This document shows, piece after piece, positions 1 to 6,606 of a stretch of DNA of 33,233 nucleotides. Under the pieces are notes generated by a model. The model was given only the letters and a program-made list of their open reading frames with translations. It had not been told where the DNA came from and did no database searches. A program made the translations under genes and the position numbers. The DNA is taken from NCBI RefSeq assembly GCF_029869545.1, contig NZ_JARWQD010000273.1:1-33233 (forward strand), in the 5' to 3' direction. The DNA is from Nocardia wallacei (GTDB lineage: Bacteria > Actinomycetota > Actinomycetes > Mycobacteriales > Mycobacteriaceae). The stretch's first letter is position 1. The number at the start of each line of letters is the position of its first letter.

Positions 1-236
1 CGGTGGGGTTTCCCGGCCTGCGGGGGCCGCGGGGCGCCGGCGGCGTGTTGCCGGTCGACCGCGGCCGCCGGGGCGCGGGCCCGTTCCTGGGGGCGGGCCT
101 GTACCACGCCGAGATCGTCGCGGGCCGACAGGGCCCGCTCGGTCAGATCGGTGGCCGTGGTCTCGCCGCGGCGCAGGGCGGCCGCGGCGTCGGTCACGGT
201 GTCGAACGAGGCTGGGCGGACGGCTGTTTCGGTCAT
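1..236 (-). CDS. Amidase-signature family protein, N-terminal fragment cut by the window edge
   Basis: Only the first ~78 codons are present. The translation starts MTETAVRPASF and continues with an alanine- and arginine-rich helical stretch (ALRRGETTATDLTERAL, then ERARA and DRQHAAG). This resembles the leader of amidase-signature hydrolases, which precedes the first GPLxGIP-type motif. The catalytic Lys-Ser-Ser triad would lie beyond the edge, so enzyme activity cannot be judged. Its ATG overlaps the TGA of the upstream GntR gene by four bases (ATGA, 233-236), which suggests translational coupling and control by that regulator. Around codons 65-78 the reading drifts into a proline-rich, less typical sequence in a G/C homopolymer region, so an indel error near the contig end is possible. 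The family call rests on overall resemblance only. Confidence 0.55.
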   Translation of the reverse strand, partial: MTETAVRPASFDTVTDAAAALRRGETTATDLTERALSARDDLGVVQARPQERARAPAAAVDRQHAAGAPRPPQAGKPH

Positions 237-1489
237 GCGGGGTCCTTCGGTCGGTGTGCTCCGGTGACGTCGATGCGGGGGATGCGGCCGATCTCGATCA
301 GCAGCTCGTTGCGGCAGGTGCCGAGCGCGTAGTCGACCACCCGGCCGGTGTGATCGCGGATGCGCTGCTGGACCAGCAGGACCGGTTCGCCCGGCAGCAG
401 GTGCAGCAGGGCGGCGGTGTGCTCGTCGGCGGCGGTGGCCTGCACGCCGACGTCGCAGCTGGTGAGGTCGATGCCGCCGGAGTGCAGCAGGGCGTAGAAG
501 TCGCGGCGGAATCCGGACCGATCGACCCGGGCCGCCTCCGGTGCGCGAATGTAGTTGGTGAACACCGCCATCGGGTGCCGGTCGGCCAGCAGCACGTACT
601 CGACGCAGAGGCAGTCGTCGCCGACCGCGACGCCGTCGAGCTGTGCGGCGATGACGCGCGGCGCCGGGATCCAGGCCCAGTGCAGCAGGCGCGGCGTGAT
701 CGCCCCGACCGCCAGATGTTCGTCGAGCGCGCGGTCCTGCGGCGGCAGGGTCCCCGGCACCACGTGCTCGTCCCGCACGGTCAGCGTGCCCAGCCCGCGC
801 CGCCGCTCCACGAGCCCGTCCCGCCGCAGCAGATCCAGCGCCTCGCGCACCACATCCCGCGGCGCCCGGAACTGCGCCATCAACTCACCCTCGCCCGGCA
901 GCCGCCCGCTCCCGAACTCCCCACCCCGCAAGGCCGCCCGCAACAAATCCCGCACCCGCCGCGCCGCCAGCCGCGACCCCGCAGGCACCCCCTCACCCCC
1001 ACCCCGATCGGCATTCGCAACACCGCCACCACGGTCGGCATGCGTGCCCGCACTGCCGCGGGCGGGACGTGTAGCCGCGCCGCCGCAGGCGTTCCCCGTG
1101 GCCGTGCCGCTGGAGGCGGGATACACGGCCGTGCGGTCGCGGTCGGGATGCGTGGCCGTGCTGCTGCGGTCGGGATGCGTGGCCGCGCCGCCGTAGGCGT
1201 TCCCCGTGGCCGTGCCGCTGGAGGCGGGATGCGTGGCTGTGCCGTTGCGGTCGGGATGCGTGGCTGTGCCGTTGCGGTCGGGATGCGTGGCTGTGCCGTT
1301 GCGGTCGGGATGCGTGGCCGTGCCGTTGCGGTCGGGATGCGTGGCCGTGCCGCTGCGGTCGGGATGCGTGGCCGTGCCGCTGGGGGCGGGATGTGCGGCT
1401 GCGTCGTCGCGGGCGGTCCCCGTGGCCGTGCCGCTGGGGGCGGGATGCGTGGCGGCGTGGGGCCGGGACCGAATCGCACTGGAGAACAT
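233..1489 (-). CDS. GntR-family transcriptional regulator (HutC/UTRA type) with an N-terminal nonapeptide-repeat extension
   Basis: Residues ~173-240 form a GntR winged helix (LPGEGELMAQF, then VREALDLLRRDGLVERRRGLGT). Residues ~255-405 form a UTRA effector-binding domain (HPMAVFTNYI, LLPGEPVLLVQQRIRD, then DYALGTCRNELL), so this is a ligand-responsive repressor of the HutC group. It probably controls the amidase gene, with which it shares an ATGA overlap. The frame continues 167 residues upstream of the HTH as about 17 nine-residue units (THPDRNGTA type). HutC proteins are usually ~240-250 residues long, and a GTG at 988-986, preceded by a G-rich purine run, would give 251 residues. The 1489 start has no clear ribosome-binding site. 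I list the long frame because the repeats are in phase and keep G/C at third positions, but the functional start may be 988. Confidence 0.72.
   Translation of the reverse strand: MFSSAIRSRPHAATHPAPSGTATGTARDDAAAHPAPSGTATHPDRSGTATHPDRNGTATHPDRNGTATHPDRNGTATHPDRNGTATHPASSGTATGNAYGGAATHPDRSSTATHPDRDRTAVYPASSGTATGNACGGAATRPARGSAGTHADRGGGVANADRGGGEGVPAGSRLAARRVRDLLRAALRGGEFGSGRLPGEGELMAQFRAPRDVVREALDLLRRDGLVERRRGLGTLTVRDEHVVPGTLPPQDRALDEHLAVGAITPRLLHWAWIPAPRVIAAQLDGVAVGDDCLCVEYVLLADRHPMAVFTNYIRAPEAARVDRSGFRRDFYALLHSGGIDLTSCDVGVQATAADEHTAALLHLLPGEPVLLVQQRIRDHTGRVVDYALGTCRNELLIEIGRIPRIDVTGAHRPKDPA
992..1450 (-). repeat. 27-bp tandem repeat (minisatellite), about 17 units
   Basis: Read on the minus strand, the array encodes nonapeptides. 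Four consecutive copies are THPDRNGTA. The rest are variants such as THPDRSGTA, THPASSGTA, TGNAYGGAA and THPDRDRTA. The pair THPASSGTA-TGNAxGGAA (with a VYP variant) occurs twice and suggests a higher-order 54-bp unit. Every unit is a multiple of three, so copy-number changes would not shift the GntR frame. The four central copies are almost identical in DNA, which points to recent expansion. Copy number may be wrong in a short-read assembly. Confidence 0.9.
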
Positions 1490-1817
1490 GGTCGTAGGGT
1501 GCCGATGGCTCGATTACGCGACAAGACATCCGAGTAAACCTCCAGTTACGCGAACCCGCAGCCGCCCCCACACCCCTCCCACCTGCACAGCCCCCGGAAT
1601 CAACACCCGCTTCCGCGACCGCTCGACCCCCACCGCACCCCACAAACCCCACCCCCCTCCGCGCCCCCTCACCCCGAGCGCCCAGCCTTCCCGCACTCCT
1701 TACACGTTCCCGCACCAGTTGCAGGCCCCTGTAAGGCGTGCGGGGACAGGCAAGGGGTGCGGGAAGTGAGGCGGGGCTGGCTATGGGAGGATGTAGTAAG
1801 GGAAGGTTGGAGGGGTT
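1490..1817. other. Intergenic region with no gene
   Basis: This 328-bp stretch separates the divergent GntR and SnoaL-like genes. The left two thirds is C-rich on the plus strand (many CCCC and CACCCC runs), and its open frames show no domain-like composition. The right third carries two interleaved inverted repeats, listed separately. A purine-rich ribosome-binding site (GGAGGGG) lies just before the GTG at 1818. Confidence 0.6.
1690..1765. repeat. Interleaved inverted repeats
   Basis: First pair: 1690-1706 (CCCGCACTCCTTACACG) against 1728-1744 (CCTGTAAGGCGTGCGGG), 14 of 17 positions complementary. Second pair: TTCCCGCACC at 1708-1717 against GGTGCGGGAA at 1756-1765, a perfect 10-bp match. 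The pairs overlap, so only one hairpin could form at a time. They could be operators or a mobile palindromic repeat; no promoter elements are obvious. Confidence 0.5.
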
Positions 1818-2246
1818 GTGGATTCGGTTCGGCGGGCCTACGGCGCGGTGCAGCGGGCTTGGAGTGGGCAGGATTGGGAGGGGTGGGCGGCGACCTGTGC
1901 GGAGGGGTATCGGTTCGATACGGGGACCGGGGTGCGGCTGGGGCTGGCGGGCACGCTGGACTGGAGCCGGGCCTGGTTCGCGGCGTTTCCGGATTACACC
2001 GAAGAGGTGGGCGCGTTGCACGTCGGCGCGGACTCGGCGGTTGCCGAGCTGGTCGGCGAGGCGACATCGGCCGCCGATTTCGTGCTCGGGGGTACGACGC
2101 TGCTGCCCGCCACCGGGCGGCGGTTCCGGATCGAGTACGCGAAGGTGCTCGTCTTCGACGCGGACCTGAAGGTGGTGCGCGACAGGCAGTATCAGGACCG
2201 CCTCGACCTCTACCACCAGCTGGGCATTCGGCTGCCCGCCGCGTGA
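1818..2246 (+). CDS. SnoaL-like (NTF2-fold) polyketide-cyclase-family protein
   Basis: The 142-residue product has the length and pattern of single-domain NTF2-fold proteins. An N-terminal helix (VRRAYGAVQRAWSGQDWEGWAA) leads into strands containing DWSRAWFAAFPDYTEEV, the Trp/Phe-PDY pattern common in SnoaL-like proteins, then FRIEYAKVLVFDADLKVVRDRQYQD and a C-terminal amphipathic helix. The fold is used by cyclases, isomerases, limonene-epoxide-hydrolase-like enzymes and binding proteins, so the substrate cannot be read from sequence. The GTG start follows a strong GGAGGGG. The gene stands alone and converges with the isochorismatase-fold gene 20 bp downstream. Confidence 0.72.
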   Translation: MDSVRRAYGAVQRAWSGQDWEGWAATCAEGYRFDTGTGVRLGLAGTLDWSRAWFAAFPDYTEEVGALHVGADSAVAELVGEATSAADFVLGGTTLLPATGRRFRIEYAKVLVFDADLKVVRDRQYQDRLDLYHQLGIRLPAA

Positions 2247-2266
2247 CGCCGGGCGCGCCGCCGGTG

Positions 2267-2872
2267 CTAATTCTCGGCGAGTAGCGCGAGAATCTCGTCG
2301 GTCGTGGCGGTCTCGCCGAGTCGCGGGAAAATCTTCGTGAGGCTGTGGGCGTGCGATTCGGGGTCGCGGTCGCTCATGGCGTCGGTGGCGAGGGTGACGG
2401 TGTAGCCGTGCTCATGGGCCGCGCGGGCGGTGGATTCGACACCGATGCTGGTGGCGATGCCGCCCAGCACGATGCCCGTGACGCCGCGGCGGCGCAGCTG
2501 CAGATCCAGTTCGGTGCCGTGGAAGGCACCCCAGTGCCGCTTGGTGATCACGATGTCGGTGGGCTGCACGTCCAGCTCGTCGACCAGTGCGTCCCAGCCC
2601 TGCGGGAGCGGGCCGGTGGGCGCGGCGGCCTCGGTGCGTCCCGGGGGCACATCGGTCCCGTCCGGGGCGAACGACACGCGGACCAGCGCCACCGGCAGCC
2701 CGGCCTTGCGGAAACCGTGCGCGAGCTCCGCGCCGCGGGCCACCACCTCGGAGGCGGCGTGCGGCGCGGCCGGGGCTCCGACGATGCCGCGCTGCAGATC
2801 GATGAGCACCAGGGCGGTCCGGGGGTCGAGGGTGGTGGCGGACAACGGATACCTCTCCTTCGCGTCATTCAT
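2267..2872 (-). CDS. Isochorismatase-superfamily hydrolase with Gly at the nucleophile position
   Basis: The 201-residue product has the alpha/beta fold signatures of the superfamily: VLIDLQ with the acidic residue D25, ITKRHWGAFHGT with the lysine K111, and the cis-peptide segment GGIAT (137-141) followed by SIGVESTARAA. Cysteine hydrolases of this family (nicotinamidase, N-carbamoylsarcosine amidase) have Cys where this protein has G144. True isochorismatases such as PhzD and EntB also lack that Cys. The product may therefore hydrolyse a vinyl ether or have another activity instead of thiol-based amide hydrolysis. The gene is second in an operon, its ATG overlapping the end of the MarR gene by 8 bp, so it is probably the target of that repressor. 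A ribosome-binding site (GGAGAGG on the minus strand) precedes the start, inside the MarR gene or its edge. Confidence 0.85.
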   Translation of the reverse strand: MNDAKERYPLSATTLDPRTALVLIDLQRGIVGAPAAPHAASEVVARGAELAHGFRKAGLPVALVRVSFAPDGTDVPPGRTEAAAPTGPLPQGWDALVDELDVQPTDIVITKRHWGAFHGTELDLQLRRRGVTGIVLGGIATSIGVESTARAAHEHGYTVTLATDAMSDRDPESHAHSLTKIFPRLGETATTDEILALLAEN

Positions 2873-3302
2873 CGAGTAGCCGGCGCAGCAGCGGGATCGC
2901 CGCGATCAGCGAATCCTGTTCGGCGCGTGACAGTTTCGCCGCCATGGCCTGGGCCAGCCAGTCCTCCTTCGCGTGGCGCGCGGCGGCGATCACGCGCTCG
3001 GCCTCGGCGGTGGGCGACAACAGCACCCGGCGCTGGTCGGTGGGGTGTGGTGTGCGCTCGATCAGCCCGCGTTCCTCCAGGACGGCGACGGTCGGCCGCA
3101 TCGACTGCGGCCGCACGTTCTCCGCCCGGGCCAGCGCCGCCACGGTCGCCGGACCGTCGGTCAGCAACCGGCTCAGCGCGACCGACTGCGACGGTGTGAT
3201 GTCGAGCGCGGTGTGGGTGGCGCGCATCTGCCGCAGCAGCCGGTTCATGACCACGCGCAGATCGGTCGCCGCGGTGGTCAGCTCGGCGGAGGGCTCGGCC
3301 AT
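2865..3302 (-). CDS. MarR-family transcriptional regulator
   Basis: The 145-residue product is a standard MarR protein. It has an N-terminal dimerisation helix (LRVVMNRLLRQMRATH), a winged helix at ~40-110 (LTPSQ-like ITPSQSVALSRLL, then GPATVAALARAENVRPQSMRPTVAVLEERGLIER), the wing HPTDQRRVLLSPT, and a C-terminal dimerisation helix ending PLLRRLLDE. The frame extends further upstream, but the ATG at 3302 gives the usual length and excludes the operator. It is first in an operon with the isochorismatase-fold hydrolase and divergent from the CDF exporter. A perfect palindrome 26 bp upstream (3328-3341) is the likely autoregulatory site. Ligand unknown; the hydrolase suggests an aromatic or amide compound. 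Confidence 0.88.
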   Translation of the reverse strand: MAEPSAELTTAATDLRVVMNRLLRQMRATHTALDITPSQSVALSRLLTDGPATVAALARAENVRPQSMRPTVAVLEERGLIERTPHPTDQRRVLLSPTAEAERVIAAARHAKEDWLAQAMAAKLSRAEQDSLIAAIPLLRRLLDE

Positions 3303-3327
3303 GCGCCCAGAGTGCAACAAGGCAGGG

Positions 3328-3341
3328 AAACTTGCAAGTTT
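3328..3341. promoter_or_regulatory. Perfect 14-bp palindrome, candidate MarR operator
   Basis: AAACTTGCAAGTTT is an exact palindrome between the divergent MarR and CDF genes, 26 bp from the MarR ATG. MarR dimers bind such 14-20 bp palindromes. It probably represses the MarR-hydrolase operon; an effect on the CDF gene 86 bp away is possible. A second AT-rich element around 3378-3400 (containing TATGCATA and GATCGCGATC) could be a separate metal-responsive site. Confidence 0.6.
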
Positions 3342-3427
3342 TGCTGTCGAAAATGAGGACGACTTGTTTACATAGCGATGTATGCATATGATCGCGATCG
3401 GTTCGAACGAGTGAGAGGGGAACGCCG

Positions 3428-4429
3428 ATGGGCGCAGGACACGCACACGACCACACCCGGTCGGGGGCAGGGCATTCGCATGCGCACGCCACACCCGACA
3501 GCGACAGGCGCTGGCTGGCCGGGGCGCTGGCGGTGATCGTGGTTTTCCTGCTGGCCGAGGTCGTGGTGGGCGTGCTGGCCGGATCGCTGGCGCTGCTCTC
3601 CGATGCCGCGCACATGCTCACCGACGCCGCCTCGATCGCGTTGGCACTGTGGGCGATCCGGCTGGCCGCGCGTCCCGCCGCCGGGCGGATGACGTTCGGG
3701 TGGAAGCGGGCGGAAATCCTGTCCGCGCAGGCCAACGGGCTGACACTGTTGCTGCTGGCCGCCTGGCTCACCTACGAGGCGATCCGCCGGATGGCGGAGC
3801 CGCCCGAGGTCGCTGGTGGTCTGGTGCTGGGCACGGCACTGGTCGGCATCGTGGTCAATCTCGCGGCGACCTGGATGATCTCGCGCGCGAACCGCAGCAG
3901 CCTCAACGTCGAGGGCGCCTTTCAGCACATCCTCAACGACCTGTTCGCCTTCATCGCCACCGCGGTCGCGGGTGTGGTCATCCTCGTCACGGGCTTCGCC
4001 CGCGCCGATGCCATCGCCACGCTCGTGGTGGTCGCGCTGATGGTGCGCGCCGGGGTCGGGCTGGTGCGCGCCTCGAGCCGGATCTTCCTCGAGGCCGCGC
4101 CGGCGGATCTCGATCCGACCGCGATCGGCCGGGACATGGCCGCCCGCGACGGCGTGGTCGAGGTGCACGACCTGCATATCTGGGAGATCACCTCCGGTTC
4201 GCCCGCGCTGTCGGCGCACGTCCTGGTGGAACCCGGCCGCGACTGCCACGCCGTGCGCGAGGACCTCGCGCACCGGCTGGCCCACGAGCACCGCATCGAG
4301 CACGCCACCCTCCAGGTCGACCACGCCCAGCCGGAGCTGATCGAACTCGGTGCGCGGCCCGCCGCACACTGCGAGGTCGCCCACGGCCCGGCCCATACCC
4401 GGCCGAGTTCGGTCGCGGCTCGGTACTGA
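3428..4429 (+). CDS. Cation diffusion facilitator (CDF) zinc efflux transporter, CzcD/ZitB type
   Basis: The 333-residue product has six hydrophobic segments and the CDF zinc site. TM2 carries SDAAHMLTDAAS (H62 and D66) and TM5 carries FQHILND (H167 and D171). The HD-HD pairing is typical of Zn2+-selective members that exchange Zn for protons. The N-terminus is His-rich (GHAHDHT and GHSHAHA), as in many zinc exporters. The cytoplasmic C-terminal domain contains VHDLHIWEITSG, typical of the dimerising metal-sensing fold. The ATG at 3428 is preceded by GAGAGGGGAA. The gene is probably monocistronic: a short hairpin follows the stop. Divergence from the MarR operon may be coincidental; no metal-sensor gene of the ArsR or CsoR type lies next to it. 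Confidence 0.93.
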   Translation: MGAGHAHDHTRSGAGHSHAHATPDSDRRWLAGALAVIVVFLLAEVVVGVLAGSLALLSDAAHMLTDAASIALALWAIRLAARPAAGRMTFGWKRAEILSAQANGLTLLLLAAWLTYEAIRRMAEPPEVAGGLVLGTALVGIVVNLAATWMISRANRSSLNVEGAFQHILNDLFAFIATAVAGVVILVTGFARADAIATLVVVALMVRAGVGLVRASSRIFLEAAPADLDPTAIGRDMAARDGVVEVHDLHIWEITSGSPALSAHVLVEPGRDCHAVREDLAHRLAHEHRIEHATLQVDHAQPELIELGARPAAHCEVAHGPAHTRPSSVAARY

Positions 4430-4433
4430 GCCG

Positions 4434-4462
4434 ATATTCCGGCGTGCTCTTGGCCGGAATAT
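4434..4462 (+). terminator. Inverted repeat after the CDF gene, possible terminator
   Basis: ATATTCCGG at 4434-4442 and CCGGAATAT at 4454-4462 form a perfect 9-bp stem with an 11-base loop, five bases after the CDF stop. There is no T-tract, so it may be a weak actinobacterial-type terminator or an operator for the secreted-protein gene starting at 4489. Confidence 0.45.
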
Positions 4463-4488
4463 GCCGGGGCGGGGTGGAGGATGGGGCG

Positions 4489-4839
4489 ATGACGCGACGT
4501 GGCCCGCTCGTCCTCCGCGCGATGCTGCTGGCGACCGCCGCTGCCGGACCGGTGACGGCCGGCGCCGACCCCGCGTCCGCGGCGCCGGCCGTCACCTATC
4601 GTGGCGGCGCGACGATCACCGCACACGTCACGGGGGAGCGGCCCGGCTACGAGTGCCAGATCGCTTCCCGCGCCATTGACGGGCCGTGGCGGCGGGTGAA
4701 CGCCGCCGGTGTCGTCGACCTCGACTCCGGCCCGATACCGGCCGGTCGGCACACGGTCCGCGTGCTGTGTGAGAACCGCGCCGCCGGTGACCACACCACG
4801 CACGTCGTCGGCGGCGATACCGCGGTGGTGACCGGGTGA
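4489..4839 (+). CDS. Small secreted protein of unknown function
   Basis: The 116-residue frame starts MTRRGPLVLRAMLL, a twin-arginine-containing basic n-region followed by a hydrophobic stretch and an AGADPASAAPA cleavage region, so it is predicted to be exported. The mature part (~85 residues) has strand-rich sequence with a Cys pair: C in PGYECQIAS and C in VRVLCENRA. These could form a disulfide in a small beta-sandwich. PIPAGRHTVRVLCEN resembles the edge of Ig-like or allergen-type secreted actinobacterial proteins, but I do not recognise the family. A GGGTGGAGG ribosome-binding site lies 10 bases before the ATG. The frame stays open far upstream through the CDF gene, but that part is a shadow. 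It converges with lexA. Confidence 0.7.
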   Translation: MTRRGPLVLRAMLLATAAAGPVTAGADPASAAPAVTYRGGATITAHVTGERPGYECQIASRAIDGPWRRVNAAGVVDLDSGPIPAGRHTVRVLCENRAAGDHTTHVVGGDTAVVTG

Positions 4840-4845
4840 CGCCGC

Positions 4846-5589
4846 TCAGACCTTGCGAATGACCGTGACCACCTTGCCGAGAATCTGGGCGTCGTTGCCG
4901 GGGATCGGCTCGAACAGCGGGTTGTGCGGCATCAGCCAGACCTGCTTGCCGGAGCGCTTGAACGTCTTCACCGTGGCCTCGCCCTCGATCATCGCCGCCA
5001 CGATATCGCCGTTGTCGGCGACGTTCTGCTGGCGCACGACCACCCAGTCGCCGTCGCAGATGGCGGCGTCGACCATCGACTCGCCGACGACCTTCAGCAG
5101 GAACAGCGAACCCTCGCCGACCAGCTCGCGGGGCAGCGGGAACACGTCCTCCACCGCCTGCTCGGCCAGGATCGGCCCACCGGCGGCGATGCGGCCCAGT
5201 ACCGGCACATAGGTCGGGACGGGCTGCTCGGCGGATTCGGGCTCCACCGGGCGCAGGGGGGTCACCGCGCCGACCGCGCGCACCGCGGTCTCGTCCAGGC
5301 CGCGGACGTCCACCGCGCGTGGGCGATTCGGATCGCGGCGCAGGAAGCCCTTGCGCTCGAGCGCGCGCAGCTGATGGGCGACCGAGGATGTCGAGGTCAG
5401 GCCGACGGCGTCGCCGATCTCGCGAATGCTCGGCGGATAGCCGCGCTCGCTGACCGAGGTGCGGATGACCTCGAGCACCTTGCGCTGGCGAACGGTGAGA
5501 TCCGCCGCGGTGCCGGGGGATTCGGCGCTGTCGGTCTCGGCGACGGGGTCGTCGACATCGTGGTGACCGCCTACCGTGCGCTCGCTCAC
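4846..5589 (-). CDS. lexA: LexA, SOS repressor / self-cleaving serine peptidase
   Basis: LexA represses DNA-damage genes and self-cleaves when stimulated by RecA filaments. From the GTG at 5589 it is 247 residues. A winged-helix domain at ~31-95 includes [20 protein letters not shown], nearly identical to the mycobacterial helix-turn-helix. The Ala-Gly cleavage site is A136-G137 in GRIAAGGP. The Ser/Lys dyad is S171 (VVGESM) and K208 (TVKTFKR). The C-terminus [11 protein letters not shown] matches actinobacterial LexA. The frame remains open to an ATG at 5691 (281 residues). That extension consists of a DNA repeat, so I prefer the GTG, which is preceded by CGAGG. The gene diverges from the LysM gene, and a LexA-box-like sequence upstream implies autoregulation. 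Confidence 0.95.
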   Translation of the reverse strand: MSERTVGGHHDVDDPVAETDSAESPGTAADLTVRQRKVLEVIRTSVSERGYPPSIREIGDAVGLTSTSSVAHQLRALERKGFLRRDPNRPRAVDVRGLDETAVRAVGAVTPLRPVEPESAEQPVPTYVPVLGRIAAGGPILAEQAVEDVFPLPRELVGEGSLFLLKVVGESMVDAAICDGDWVVVRQQNVADNGDIVAAMIEGEATVKTFKRSGKQVWLMPHNPLFEPIPGNDAQILGKVVTVIRKV

Positions 5590-5604
5590 GACCGCACCTC
5601 GCTG

Positions 5605-5700
5605 ACGCGCGGCCCCGTCGTGCGCGAGGCGCGCCGTGTCCTCGGTTCGCTCGCGCTCGGTGCCGTCGTGCGCGGCGCGCGCTGTGTCCATGGTTCGCTC
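5605..5700 (-). repeat. Two tandem 48-bp imperfect repeats upstream of / within the 5' end of lexA
   Basis: On the minus strand, copy 1 (5700-5653) and copy 2 (5652-5605) both begin GAGCGAACC and share GGACAC and CGCGCACGACGG; I count 39 of 48 identical positions. If translation began at the ATG in copy 1 (5691) the repeats would encode [16 protein letters not shown] and a variant. Composition and period suggest a dispersed or expanding intergenic repeat that happens to be in frame with lexA. Confidence 0.7.
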
Positions 5701-5838
5701 GCAAGCTCGCTCACGGTCGCCGTCCTCCGTTCATGGATGTTCTCGATCTTCCGCGCGCCCCGTGAACCGGCCGGCGGGCGCTCGTCTCGGGTCTCACCGG
5801 GTTTCGTGACTCGAATGTAGTCCGCTCGCCACCAGGTT

Positions 5839-5854
5839 TCAAACATCTGTTCGA
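5839..5854. promoter_or_regulatory. LexA box (SOS box) candidate, lexA side
   Basis: TCAAACATCTGTTCGA matches the Gram-positive/actinobacterial SOS palindrome (CGAAC-N4-GTTCG, with flanking T/A) at all but one arm position. It lies in the lexA-LysM gene divergent region, consistent with lexA autoregulation. It is ~250 bp from the preferred lexA start, so a long leader or an additional promoter is implied. Confidence 0.72.
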
Positions 5855-5902
5855 CGCATGTCGCGGAAAGTGGTGACTTTGTCGGTGCCCCGTGGTAAGA
5901 AT

Positions 5903-5916
5903 CGAACATCAGTTCT
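5903..5916. promoter_or_regulatory. LexA box (SOS box) candidate, LysM-gene side
   Basis: CGAACATCAGTTCT matches CGAAC-N4-GTTCG in all but the last base, 59 bp upstream of the ATG of the LysM gene. The position suits repression of that gene, whose mycobacterial counterpart is DNA-damage inducible. Confidence 0.7.
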
Positions 5917-5975
5917 TCGAACACATGAGCGAACACTGGGTCTCCCGAACCGCACCCCACCTGGAGGTCTGTCCG

Positions 5976-6482
5976 ATGCGCACCGCGATCAGCGAATTCG
6001 ATACCGCAGGAACCGATCTGGGCTTCGATACCGTTCCCCGCCCGCGGCGGCTGCCCGCGCGTTCGGGTGCCGGGCTCGTGCGCGAGCGGGCCGAGGCCCG
6101 GCGCCCGCGCGGCGCTCGGCCCCCGTCGGCGCTGGTGCGCTACGAGCGGCCGCGGGTGGAGCCGGCGCGTGGCCCGCACGGGGTCGACCGGGTGGAACGG
6201 GCACAGGTGGGCTTCGCGACGCTGGCGGTGGCCGCGCTGGTGAGTGCCGCGGTGGTGTGCGGGCTGGTCGGCCTGGCTCAGCTGCGCGCGGGCGCGCCGG
6301 CGGCGGAGCCGACATCGGTGGTGCAGGTGGGTCCGGGGGAGTCGCTCTCGGAGGTGGCCGCGCGGGTGGCACCGGCGGATCCGGTCCGCGACACGGTGCG
6401 AAAGATCGTGGAGCTCAACGGCTTGAGCGGTGCGGAGGTGGTGCCGGGGCGGACGTTGATCGTGCCCGCCGCGGCGGAGTGA
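5976..6482 (+). CDS. LysM-domain membrane protein, ChiZ/Rv2719c-like SOS-induced division inhibitor
   Basis: The 168-residue product has a basic, Arg/Pro-rich cytoplasmic N-terminus (1-78), one transmembrane helix at ~80-103 (FATLAVAALVSAAVV...), and an extracytoplasmic LysM domain at ~115-164 (VVQVGPGESLSEVAARVAP ... VELNGLSGAEVVPGRTLIVP). LysM binds peptidoglycan. Architecture and location (next to and divergent from lexA, upstream of nrdR) match M. tuberculosis Rv2719c (ChiZ), a damage-induced protein that slows cell division. The start is the ATG at 5976 after CTGGAGG; an upstream in-frame ATG at 5892 would run through the LexA box and is rejected. Regulation by LexA is inferred from the box at 5903-5916. 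Confidence 0.85.
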   Translation: MRTAISEFDTAGTDLGFDTVPRPRRLPARSGAGLVRERAEARRPRGARPPSALVRYERPRVEPARGPHGVDRVERAQVGFATLAVAALVSAAVVCGLVGLAQLRAGAPAAEPTSVVQVGPGESLSEVAARVAPADPVRDTVRKIVELNGLSGAEVVPGRTLIVPAAAE

Positions 6483-6606
6483 CCGCGCGCTCGGTCGCGG
6501 CGGTGTGTGGCCGAATTTGTTGATCGTCCGCTGAAACTCGTTGCTACTGTGCTCGAAATGTGACCTGGGCGACACTCGCCGATGATCGATTTCGAGGGCA
6601 TGCACG

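Noticed and set aside
254..1537. Plus-strand frame across the GntR gene and its repeats
   Set aside because: The repeat is open in all frames, but the GntR and UTRA domains are only on the minus strand.
5892..5976. Upstream ATG of the LysM gene
   Set aside because: It would place the LexA box inside the gene and lacks a Shine-Dalgarno sequence, while the ATG at 5976 has GGAGG at proper spacing.
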